A stretch of DNA of 6,124 nucleotides, taken from NCBI GenBank assembly GCA_027064245.1, contig JAMOPZ010000448.1, positions 1 through 6,124 of the forward strand, read 5' to 3'. The notes under the pieces were generated by a model that worked only from the letters and a program-made list of their open reading frames with translations, did no database searches and was not told the DNA's origin. Each line of letters starts with the position of its first letter. Position 1 is the stretch's first letter. The DNA is from Campylobacterales bacterium (lineage in GTDB: Bacteria > Campylobacterota > Campylobacteria > Campylobacterales > Arcobacteraceae). Below are positions 1 to 5,584 of the stretch, piece by piece. The position numbers and the translations under genes are program-made.

Positions 1-736
1 TAAGATGTTTTATACCTTTTATTATAATATAAGTTGAAAATGCCCAAGTCATTATAGCTATTAAAATAGGAACAACTTTTATTGCATTTTGAAGCATATT
101 TTCTTTAAAAAAGATATTTTTCTTTATATAGTATAAAAATGATGCAGCTATTACACCTCCTAAAATAGGAGATATTACCCAAGAAGCTGCAATTTTTCCC
201 ATAGTACCCCAAGATACTATAGAAAAACCAGCTGCGGCAACTCCTGCACCCATTACTCCCCCTACTATTGAGTGAGTTGTAGATACAGGAGCTCCTATAC
301 TTGTAGCTAAATTTAACCATATAGCAGCACTTAGTAATGCGGCTGTCATAGCCCAAATAAATATTTGAGGATCATTTATCATTGCAGGATCAATAATCCC
401 TTTTTTTATAGTTTTAACTACATCTCCACCTGCTATAAATGCACCACTTGCTTCAAATATTGCAGCTATTATAATAGCACCCATCATTGTTAATGCTTGA
501 GATCCTACTGCAGGTCCTACATTGTTTGCTACATCATTTGCACCTATATTCATAGCCATATATGCACCAAATACTGCACCTATGATTAAAAAAGTATCAT
601 TTTGAACACTTTGATGAAAAAAAGTTATCCAAATATAAACTGCTATAATAAAAGAAAATGCTAATACAAATTTTGTTAAACCATTTTGACTTTGAGCAGT
701 TGCTTTTTCCATTGATTTTATTGTCTTTATATCCAT
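1..736 (-). CDS. pit: PiT-family inorganic phosphate permease, N-terminal 245 codons (3' end outside window)
   Basis: This gene encodes an inner-membrane transporter that takes up inorganic phosphate; family members couple uptake to a cation gradient. Reading leftwards from the ATG at 736-734, the frame stays open for 245 codons and leaves the window without a stop. Two hallmark PiT/PHO4 motifs are visible: GANDVANN at residues 65-72 and PVSTTHS at 150-156. Hydrophobic segments lie near residues 21-41, 48-63, 83-103, 125-145, 157-175, 184-204 and 219-240. The first helix and the short leader before it lie ahead of the first signature, as in longer PiT proteins of about 500 residues; E. coli PitA has the motif nearer its N-terminus. 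The start is supported by a Shine-Dalgarno-like AAGGTGAC at 748-741 and a promoter just upstream. The gene lies downstream of, and co-directional with, the REC-PAS/HTH pair, 131 nt away. The family call is firm. Phosphate as substrate is inferred from the family. Confidence 0.93.
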   Translation of the reverse strand, partial: MDIKTIKSMEKATAQSQNGLTKFVLAFSFIIAVYIWITFFHQSVQNDTFLIIGAVFGAYMAMNIGANDVANNVGPAVGSQALTMMGAIIIAAIFEASGAFIAGGDVVKTIKKGIIDPAMINDPQIFIWAMTAALLSAAIWLNLATSIGAPVSTTHSIVGGVMGAGVAAAGFSIVSWGTMGKIAASWVISPILGGVIAASFLYYIKKNIFFKENMLQNAIKVVPILIAIMTWAFSTYIIIKGIKHL

Positions 737-768
737 TAAAGTCACCTTTTTATATTTAAATTAACAAA

Positions 769-795
769 ATTATAGCTAGTATTGCATAATGTCAA
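769..795 (-). promoter_or_regulatory. Probable sigma-70 promoter of the phosphate permease gene
   Basis: On the minus strand, TTGACA (795-790) is followed after 15 nt by a perfect TATAAT (774-769). The spacer is short, but Campylobacterota promoters depend mainly on the -10 box. The predicted start is near 762, giving a leader of about 25 nt that contains the ribosome-binding site AAGGTGAC. The permease can therefore be transcribed separately from the two regulator genes upstream. Confidence 0.6.
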
Positions 796-809
796 TATTA
801 AAAAATTGA

Positions 810-825
810 TACCTTTTTATAGGTA
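810..825. promoter_or_regulatory. Possible operator: TACCT-N6-AGGTA dyad upstream of the permease promoter
   Basis: TACCT at 810-814 and AGGTA at 821-825 form a 16-bp interrupted palindrome centred about 55 nt upstream of the predicted permease transcription start, a usual place for an activator. The 11-mer ACCTTTTTATA at 811-821 recurs at 744-754 over the permease ribosome-binding site. Arms of 5 bp arise easily by chance in such AT-rich DNA, so this is only a candidate. Confidence 0.2.
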
Positions 826-843
826 AATACACCAAAATATATC

Positions 844-868
844 AAATAGTTATATTATATAACTATTT
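844..868 (-). terminator. Hairpin at the end of the HTH gene, possible weak terminator
   Basis: AAATAGTTATA (844-854) and TATAACTATTT (858-868) form a perfect 11-bp stem with a 3-nt loop, and one base of the HTH gene's stop codon lies in the stem. On the minus strand it is followed by TGATATATTTT, which is only a broken U-tract, and the stem has one G-C pair per arm. It may end transcription weakly, protect the 3' end of the mRNA, or let some transcripts read into the permease gene. On the plus strand it is followed by a richer T stretch, so it might also stop antisense transcription. Confidence 0.4.
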
Positions 869-1128
869 TATTTTGTACTTTTTTTAGAAAAACCACCATT
901 TAATTTATTTTTCTTTTTTAAATTTAATTCTTTTATATGAGATCTGTAATCTATATCTTTTTTATACATAATTGCAAAAGATTTTGCAATTACAGCTAAG
1001 GTATTTGGAACTTCCTCTTTTTTTTTATATGATTGTATATTTTTATCACTTACTTTTATAAGTGCAGCAAATTTTGGTAATGTAATATCTGCATCTAAAA
1101 GAAGTTTTTTAAATTCTACAAATGTCAT
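868..1128 (-). CDS. Small helix-turn-helix protein, probable Xre-like DNA-binding regulator
   Basis: The product is 86 residues with no signal peptide or membrane segment. Residues 16-49 read like the helix-turn-helix of Xre/Cro-type regulators: TLPKFAALIKV supplies the positioning helix, SDKNIQSYKKK the recognition helix, and EEVPNTLAVIAK the next helix. A very basic, lysine-rich tail (about 69-86) fits nucleic-acid binding. The ATG at 1128-1126 overlaps the stop of the upstream response regulator (ATGA), and there is no well-spaced Shine-Dalgarno sequence, so translation is probably coupled to that gene. The coding strand carries a run of nine A at codons 35-37 and a 24-bp near-palindrome at 969-992. 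The HTH call rests on pattern similarity only; the target is unknown. It could be an autoregulator or the DNA-binding partner of the upstream protein. That the gene is real is well supported by the overlap and frame. Confidence 0.7.
   Translation of the reverse strand: MTFVEFKKLLLDADITLPKFAALIKVSDKNIQSYKKKEEVPNTLAVIAKSFAIMYKKDIDYRSHIKELNLKKKNKLNGGFSKKSTK
969..992. repeat. 24-bp near-perfect palindrome inside the HTH gene
   Basis: TAATTGCAAAA (969-979) and TTTTGCAATTA (982-992) are exact reverse complements separated by two bases. The site encodes residues from about 45 to 53 of the HTH protein (IAKSFAI). An 11-bp arm on each side is the length expected of a dimeric regulator site, and its position within a putative DNA-binding gene makes an autoregulatory operator conceivable. 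It could also be a chance product of AT-rich sequence plus codon constraints. Confidence 0.45.
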
Positions 1129-2321
1129 CCTACTGTTTTACCTCGTTGTTTCTCTTCCATTTTTGTTATATATGCTTGTAATTCAATAACTTTTGATTGA
1201 AGTTGACCATTTTCTTTTGTAAGCTCTTTTAATTTTAACATTAACTCCGACTTTTTATTTCTTTCATCTGTTACTACTAATTCTTTTTGTTTTGTAATAT
1301 TAGCTATCTCTTTTTCATAATGTGCAATTTGAGCATTTAAAGTAGCTACTTTTTGTTTCTCTTTATTTAATGTTGCCATAATGAATTCAGTATCTTTACC
1401 ACTTACAGCTGCCTTTGGTTGATTTGCTAGTTGGGCTTCTAACTCTTTAATTCTATTACTTAATTGACTCTCTTTTGTTCTTTGATCTATTATACTTTTT
1501 CTTACTCTTTGCATTGTTTGTTGTTTTTCAAGTTCATCACTTGTTTGGTCAAGACCTATATATATATAACCTTCAACAGCAGAAGTTGAGTCATTTTTAA
1601 GTTGCATAATAGTAGATTTTAAGTAAAAAATCTCATTAGATTTTGATTTAAATTTGATTTTACCTTTATATTCATCATTAGAACCTATAAGTTTTACTAT
1701 ATCTTCATATTTGGTAACTACTGCATCATTATGAAGTAAATCACTTACATTCATAGTTAGTAGTTCCTCTTTGGTATAACCAGATAGGTCGCTTAATAGA
1801 TCATTTGCTTCTGTTATTTTTCCTGTTGTATCAATTTTAAATATAGATGCAATATCGTTCATAATATCCATATATTGAGAAAGCTGAGCCTCTTTTTGTT
1901 TTATTAATAATTTATTATGCTCAGCAGTACAAAATTTTGATACATTTTGTAAAAGTTCTGTAGTGTTTATGGGTTTTAAAGCATAATAAGATATTTTTAA
2001 TTTAATAGCTTCCATAAGATAATTTGACTCACCATGGGCTGTAGTAAAAATAATAGGAACCTCTTCGTCTAATTTCCTTATCTCTTTTACCATTTCGATA
2101 CCATTAAGATTTGGCATATTAATATCACTAATGATAGTATCAATTCTTGTTTTTCTCTCCAAAGTATAATATTTGAACTGATTTACACCATCATTACCAT
2201 CATTACAGATAATAACTTCACCAAAAATCTTTTTCAAGATACCACTTAGAGAACTTCTGATACTTTCATCATCCTCAACATACATTATAACTAGGGTTTT
2301 TAAAAATTCTTTATCAAACAT
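1125..2321 (-). CDS. Response regulator with REC, PAS and C-terminal coiled coil, no output domain
   Basis: The product is a 398-residue cytoplasmic signalling protein. The receiver domain spans about residues 9-130 and has all catalytic positions: acidic pocket E16-D17-D18, phospho-acceptor D66 in SDINMP, T94 followed by Ala, switch Tyr113 and K116-P117. A PAS domain follows at about 148-260 (FKIDTTGKITEAN, then GYTKEEL), suggesting a second sensory input or dimer contact. Residues 262-392 are rich in Lys, Glu and Gln with a heptad-like pattern, indicating a long coiled coil. I see no histidine kinase, HTH, GGDEF, EAL or HD-GYP output domain. Its partner kinase is not in the window. The ATG at 2321-2319 has no Shine-Dalgarno sequence and lies 5 nt from a TATAAT box, so the mRNA may be leaderless. 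It overlaps the downstream HTH gene by 4 nt, suggesting a shared function. Domain calls are firm; the pathway is unknown. Confidence 0.88.
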   Translation of the reverse strand: MFDKEFLKTLVIMYVEDDESIRSSLSGILKKIFGEVIICNDGNDGVNQFKYYTLERKTRIDTIISDINMPNLNGIEMVKEIRKLDEEVPIIFTTAHGESNYLMEAIKLKISYYALKPINTTELLQNVSKFCTAEHNKLLIKQKEAQLSQYMDIMNDIASIFKIDTTGKITEANDLLSDLSGYTKEELLTMNVSDLLHNDAVVTKYEDIVKLIGSNDEYKGKIKFKSKSNEIFYLKSTIMQLKNDSTSAVEGYIYIGLDQTSDELEKQQTMQRVRKSIIDQRTKESQLSNRIKELEAQLANQPKAAVSGKDTEFIMATLNKEKQKVATLNAQIAHYEKEIANITKQKELVVTDERNKKSELMLKLKELTKENGQLQSKVIELQAYITKMEEKQRGKTVG

Positions 2322-2326
2322 ATCTA

Positions 2327-2355
2327 ATTATAATGTAGTTTTGCTAAAAATACAA
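2327..2355 (-). promoter_or_regulatory. Probable promoter of the response regulator gene, possibly leaderless
   Basis: On the minus strand, TTGTAT (2355-2350) is followed after 17 nt by a perfect TATAAT (2332-2327). Only 5 nt separate the -10 box from the ATG at 2321, so transcription would start at or next to the A of the start codon. The lack of any Shine-Dalgarno sequence fits a leaderless mRNA. The -35 box is weak (3 of 6 matches); the -10 box and spacing carry the call. Confidence 0.5.
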
Positions 2356-2364
2356 TAATTTTAC

Positions 2365-2393
2365 TTGATATTTTAATGTTGTTGTGATAATAT
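2365..2393 (+). promoter_or_regulatory. Probable promoter of the cbiC-led plus-strand operon
   Basis: TTGATA (2365-2370, 5 of 6 matches) is followed after 17 nt by TAATAT (2388-2393), with an extended-10 TG at 2385-2386. GATAAT at 2386-2391 is an alternative -10 box. The predicted start is near 2400, within a run of eight A (2397-2404), giving a leader of about 25 nt. The ribosome-binding site is probably AAAGAG at 2408-2413, 11 nt before the ATG, a rather long spacing. Confidence 0.5.
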
Positions 2394-2424
2394 TGTAAAA
2401 AAAATACAAAGAGTTAATTAAAAG

Positions 2425-3138
2425 ATGAAATTTATTCAAGAAGAACCACCTATTAATATAGGAGCTAGTATATCTGTAAAATCATTTCAAATGATAGAGC
2501 AAGAGTTAAAAACTTATCCAAAATCTAAAGAATTTAATTATGAAGAGCTAGAGGTAATAAGTAGACTTATTCATACATCTACTTGTTTTGAACAAGTTTT
2601 AGAAAATATATATTTTACAAAAAATGCAATTCCTAGGTTACAGAAATTACTTTTATCTAAAGCTAAAATTATAGTAGATGTAAATATGATAAAAGTAGGA
2701 CTTAGTCAATTTTATCTTGATACTTACAAAAATGATGTGGTGTGTTATATAAATGAGCCTTTTACATTTGAAGAGGCTAAAAAAAATAAAACAACAAGAA
2801 GTTATGCAGCAGTAGTAGAAGCTATAAAAATACATAAAGATGCACCTATGATATTTGCTTGTGGAAATGCACCTACATTTATATATGCTGCAATTAATAC
2901 TTTACTTAAAGAAGATGTAGATTTGACAAAAGTAGCTTTTATACTTTTTCCTGTGGGATTTGTAAATGTTGTAGAGTCTAAAGATTATGGAAAAAGATTT
3001 TGTGAATATTTTGATATTCCTTGTATTCTTATGGAGGGAAGATTTGGAAGTTCTACTATGACTGTGGCTACTTTACATGCTACATATAAATTAATAAAAG
3101 ATTATGATACAGATAAAAAATACAATGGTAAAGGATAA
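2425..3138 (+). CDS. cbiC: Precorrin-8X methylmutase / cobalt-precorrin-8 methylmutase (CbiC/CobH family)
   Basis: The enzyme moves a methyl group from C-11 to C-12 of the corrin ring, turning (cobalt-)precorrin-8 into hydrogenobyrinic or cobyrinic acid, a late ring step of cobalamin synthesis. The 237-residue product shows the family's motifs in order: SRLIHTST at 46-53, whose H50 matches the catalytic histidine of CobH; VDVNMIKVG at 84-92; TRSYAAVVEA at 124-133; GNAPTFIY at 147-154; FPVGFVNVVESK at 175-186; and GRFGSST at 205-211. It is slightly longer than the usual 200-220 residues, mostly at the N-terminus. No other cobalamin gene is visible nearby, so whether the cobalt-early or cobalt-late route is used cannot be told here. 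It begins the plus-strand gene string and stops 4 nt before the next gene. The family is confident. The symbol cbiC rather than cobH is a convention. Confidence 0.9.
   Translation: MKFIQEEPPINIGASISVKSFQMIEQELKTYPKSKEFNYEELEVISRLIHTSTCFEQVLENIYFTKNAIPRLQKLLLSKAKIIVDVNMIKVGLSQFYLDTYKNDVVCYINEPFTFEEAKKNKTTRSYAAVVEAIKIHKDAPMIFACGNAPTFIYAAINTLLKEDVDLTKVAFILFPVGFVNVVESKDYGKRFCEYFDIPCILMEGRFGSSTMTVATLHATYKLIKDYDTDKKYNGKG
3131..3135 (+). promoter_or_regulatory. Ribosome-binding site that sets the start of the membrane-protein gene
   Basis: AAGGA at 3131-3135 lies 7 nt before the ATG at 3143 and forms the last sense codons of cbiC, directly before its TAA. Upstream ATGs at 3104 and 3125 lie inside cbiC and have no comparable site. 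The start is therefore placed at 3143, and its translation is probably coupled to termination of cbiC. Confidence 0.65.
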
Positions 3139-3142
3139 AACA

Positions 3143-3646
3143 ATGATAAATTTTCATAAAATTACAGAAGATATACTTCTTTTTATATACAATATATCTA
3201 GTCAACCTGTAAAGTTAGATAGGCTTTTACAAGCAAATTTATTATTTCAAGAGGGTATGAAACTAGATGGAAGTAAGTTAGGCTTTCGTATTAGACTTGC
3301 AAGGGCATATCTTGTTTTTTTTATTTTTATTCATATTATAATTATACCTATGGCTATAATATTTCACGATATGATTAAAAGTTTAGATTGTCATATAGCT
3401 ATAGTATTGGCTATTATTTTTACATCGTTTTTATTTGGATTATTTTCGATATTTAAGCAAAATATTGCAGATAGAATAAGTGAATTTCGTATAAAACAAG
3501 TATGGAAAATACATTTTCCACATTTTCCTTATAAAGAATATAGTAAAGAGGTAGCTAAGATATATTCAAAAGCGATACAAGATGAGATAAGAACATCTGA
3601 ATTAGAAAGATATATCTTAGATAATTTGACTCTAAGCAATTTTTAG
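3143..3646 (+). CDS. Unknown membrane protein with two transmembrane helices
   Basis: I do not recognise this 167-residue protein. It has an N-terminal cytoplasmic-type region of about 50 residues (LDRLLQANLLFQEGMKLDG around 25-43), two hydrophobic helices at about 54-74 and 84-104 joined by a short loop (HDMIKSLD), and a C-terminal charged region of about 60 residues. That region holds an aromatic stretch, HFPHFPYKEYSKE (124-136), and a predicted helical end. Positive charges before helix 1 (RIRLARA) and after helix 2 suggest a hairpin topology with both ends in the cytoplasm. The start at 3143 is set by a good AAGGA site; the frame remains open upstream to 3104 within cbiC. It sits 4 nt after cbiC and 40 nt before tig, so it is probably co-transcribed with one or both, which does not reveal its role. 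No catalytic motif or signal peptide was seen. A scaffold or small membrane adaptor is possible but unsupported. Confidence 0.75.
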   Translation: MINFHKITEDILLFIYNISSQPVKLDRLLQANLLFQEGMKLDGSKLGFRIRLARAYLVFFIFIHIIIIPMAIIFHDMIKSLDCHIAIVLAIIFTSFLFGLFSIFKQNIADRISEFRIKQVWKIHFPHFPYKEYSKEVAKIYSKAIQDEIRTSELERYILDNLTLSNF

Positions 3647-3653
3647 ATAAAAT
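3626..3653 (+). promoter_or_regulatory. Probable internal promoter for tig-clpP-def
   Basis: TTGACT (3626-3631) and TAAAAT (3648-3653) each match the sigma-70 consensus at 5 of 6 positions with a 16-nt spacer. They lie at the end of the unknown membrane-protein gene. The predicted start near 3660 leaves a leader of about 27 nt carrying the ribosome-binding site GGAG at 3674-3677, 9 nt before the tig ATG. No terminator hairpin is seen between the two genes, so read-through from cbiC is also likely. Confidence 0.45.
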
Positions 3654-3686
3654 TGCCAGAAAATTTTAAAATTGGAGTTCATATAA

Positions 3687-4988
3687 ATGGAATTTAAAAC
3701 AACAAAAGAGAATGAAGCAAATGCAGTAGTAACTGCAACAGTTAAAAGTGATGTTATAAAAGCAAATATAGATAAGATAGCAAAACAAGCATCTAAAACT
3801 ATGGATATACAAGGGTTTAGAAAAGGTAAAGTACCTGTAGCTATTGTAAAACAAAGATATGGAGATAAAATCACTCAAGATGCCGAAGGTGAAGCAATAA
3901 GAGATATTTTAGATGCAGCACTAAAAGATTTAGGTGTTGAAAATAATAAATTAGTAGGGGAACCTGCGGTTGTTAAATTTGATAAACAAGAAAATGGTGA
4001 TATTGAAGTTGTAATAAAATTATCTTTTCAACCAACTGTTGATCTAGGTGATTATAAAGAGCTTTTACCAGAGATTCCAGCAATTGAAGTAACTAAAGAA
4101 GAGATTGATGAAAGAATTAAACAATTAGCATCTCAAGGTGCAACTTTAGAAAAAATCAAAAGAAAAAGAAAAGTAAAATCTGGAGATCATGCAGTTATAG
4201 ATTTTGAAGGTTTTAAAGATGGTGTAGCATTTGATGGTGGAAAGGCAGAGAAACATACACTAGAGGTTGGATCTAACTCATTTATCCCTGGATTTGAGGA
4301 TCAAGTAATTGGTATGGAGTATGATGAAGAAAAAGAGATAAATGTAACTTTTCCAGCAGAATATCAAGCTGCAGATTTAGCAGGAGCTGATGTTGTATTT
4401 AAAGTAAAATTACATGAAATTCAAGAAAAAGTATTACCAGAGATTGATGATGAATTTGCAAAAAAGATGCTTCCTCAAGAAGAAAATGCAACTGTTGAAG
4501 TTTTAAGAGAAAAAGTAGCAGAGCAAATTGAAACAGAAAAAAGAAATAAAGTATATACTCAAGAGTTACAACCTGCATATCTTGAAACATTAGTTGAAAA
4601 ACTTGACTTTGCAGTTCCTTCTTCTATTTTAGAACAAGAAATAGGTAATGCATTAAATAACAAAGCAAGACAGATGAATGAAGAAGAGATAAAAGAGCTT
4701 CAAGAAAATAAAGAAAAATTACAAGAACTTACAGATGAAGTAACACCAGAAGCTATAAATAGTGTAAAAGCTACATTTATTATTGATGCATTAGCTAAAG
4801 CAGAAGGTGTTGAAGTAACAGATCAAGAGGTTACTCAAACTTTATACTATGAAGCTATGATGATGGGTCAAGATGGACAAGCATTAATAAAACAATACGA
4901 AGAAGCAGGGTATTTACCAGCTATTAAAATGTCTATGATAGAACAAAAAGTTATATCTAAACTTTTAGATGAAAAGGCTTCAAAATAA
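3687..4988 (+). CDS. tig: Trigger factor, ribosome-associated chaperone and prolyl isomerase
   Basis: Trigger factor binds near the ribosome exit tunnel, shields nascent chains and catalyses cis-trans isomerisation of prolyl bonds in the cytoplasm. The 433-residue product has the full domain order and usual length (E. coli, 432). The N-terminal ribosome-binding domain at about 1-115 carries the signature GFRKGKVP at 43-50, with F44-R45-K46 at the same positions as in E. coli. An FKBP-type PPIase domain spans about 163-246 (VIDFEGFKDG, then PGFEDQVIGM). The C-terminal substrate-binding region covers the linker and about 250-433, rich in Glu and Lys helices. GGAG at 3674-3677 supports the ATG at 3687. 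The stop overlaps the clpP start by one base (TAATG), so the two are translationally coupled. Its placement directly ahead of clpP is the common bacterial order, but here def follows rather than clpX. The call is firm. Confidence 0.98.
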   Translation: MEFKTTKENEANAVVTATVKSDVIKANIDKIAKQASKTMDIQGFRKGKVPVAIVKQRYGDKITQDAEGEAIRDILDAALKDLGVENNKLVGEPAVVKFDKQENGDIEVVIKLSFQPTVDLGDYKELLPEIPAIEVTKEEIDERIKQLASQGATLEKIKRKRKVKSGDHAVIDFEGFKDGVAFDGGKAEKHTLEVGSNSFIPGFEDQVIGMEYDEEKEINVTFPAEYQAADLAGADVVFKVKLHEIQEKVLPEIDDEFAKKMLPQEENATVEVLREKVAEQIETEKRNKVYTQELQPAYLETLVEKLDFAVPSSILEQEIGNALNNKARQMNEEEIKELQENKEKLQELTDEVTPEAINSVKATFIIDALAKAEGVEVTDQEVTQTLYYEAMMMGQDGQALIKQYEEAGYLPAIKMSMIEQKVISKLLDEKASK

Positions 4989-5572
4989 TGTCATATGTTC
5001 CAGTTGTAGTTGAACAAACAGGAAGAGGAGAGAGAAGTTACGATATTTACTCTCGTCTTCTAAAAGATAGGATTGTTATGTTAAGTGGAGAGGTAAATGA
5101 TGCAGTTGCTTCTTCTATTGTAGCTCAACTTTTATTTTTAGAAGCTGATGATCCTGAAAAAGATATATATTTTTATATAAATTCTCCAGGTGGAGTAGTA
5201 ACTGCTGGTATGAGTATGTATGATACTATGAATTATATTAAACCAGATGTTTGTACTATATGTGTAGGTCAAGCTGCTTCTATGGGTGCTTTTTTATTAA
5301 GTGCTGGAACAAAAGGTAAAAGATTTGCTTTGCCAAATGCTAGAATTATGATACATCAACCAAGTGGTGGTGCCCAAGGTCAATCTACAGATATTCAAAT
5401 TCAAGCACAAGAGATACAAAGATTAAAAGATTCATTAAATACTCTTTTATCAGAGCATACAGGTCAACCTTTTGAAAAAGTTGAAGCAGATACAGAAAGA
5501 GATAATTTTATGAGTGCTGCAGAAGCTTGCGAATATGGTCTTATAGATAAAGTTATAACAAAACACGAATAG
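4988..5572 (+). CDS. clpP: ATP-dependent Clp protease proteolytic subunit ClpP
   Basis: ClpP forms a double-heptameric barrel that degrades proteins fed to it by ClpX or ClpA-type ATPases. The 194-residue product has the complete serine-protease triad: S98 in GQAASMG, H123 in MIHQP and D172 in TERDNFM. Other family signatures are SYDIYSRLLKDRI (17-29, the axial-loop region) and INSPGG (64-69, the oxyanion side). The N-terminus MSYVPVVVEQ aligns almost directly with the mature end of E. coli ClpP, so there is little or no propeptide. Its ATG shares a base with the tig stop. An AAAAGG at 4972-4977 within tig, 10 nt upstream, is the likely ribosome-binding site. No ATPase partner gene is adjacent in this window, so ClpX and/or ClpA must be encoded elsewhere. 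Function is assigned with high confidence. Confidence 0.98.
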   Translation: MSYVPVVVEQTGRGERSYDIYSRLLKDRIVMLSGEVNDAVASSIVAQLLFLEADDPEKDIYFYINSPGGVVTAGMSMYDTMNYIKPDVCTICVGQAASMGAFLLSAGTKGKRFALPNARIMIHQPSGGAQGQSTDIQIQAQEIQRLKDSLNTLLSEHTGQPFEKVEADTERDNFMSAAEACEYGLIDKVITKHE

Positions 5573-5584
5573 AAGTAAAAAAAT

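Noticed and set aside
105..356. Open frame of 83 codons on the minus strand
   Set aside because: It lies in another frame of the phosphate permease, which has clear PiT motifs; its composition (Cys, Ser, Tyr, Arg rich) is that of a shadow.
737..840. PhoB-type pho box upstream of the phosphate permease
   Set aside because: No CTGTCAT-like direct repeats or GTTTC-type repeats of the Campylobacter pho box were found by eye.
2351..2397. TACAATA and TATTGTA dyad with a 33-nt spacer between the divergent promoters
   Set aside because: Arms of 7 bp so far apart in AT-rich DNA are expected by chance; not strong enough to list as an operator.
2653..2835. Open frame of 60 codons antisense to cbiC
   Set aside because: Low-complexity Tyr/Phe/Ile/Cys sequence antisense to a recognised enzyme, with no ribosome-binding site.
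3104..3142. Longer N-terminus (starts at 3104 or 3125) for the membrane protein
   Set aside because: These starts lie inside cbiC without a ribosome-binding site, whereas 3143 has AAGGA at the right distance.
3632..3878. Two antisense frames at the start of tig
   Set aside because: Both are antisense to the conserved ribosome-binding domain of trigger factor and look hydrophobic only because they read lysine-rich codons backwards.
4399..4590. Antisense frame in tig rich in Leu and Phe
   Set aside because: It mirrors Lys/Glu-rich helices of trigger factor; there is no start signal and no family resemblance.
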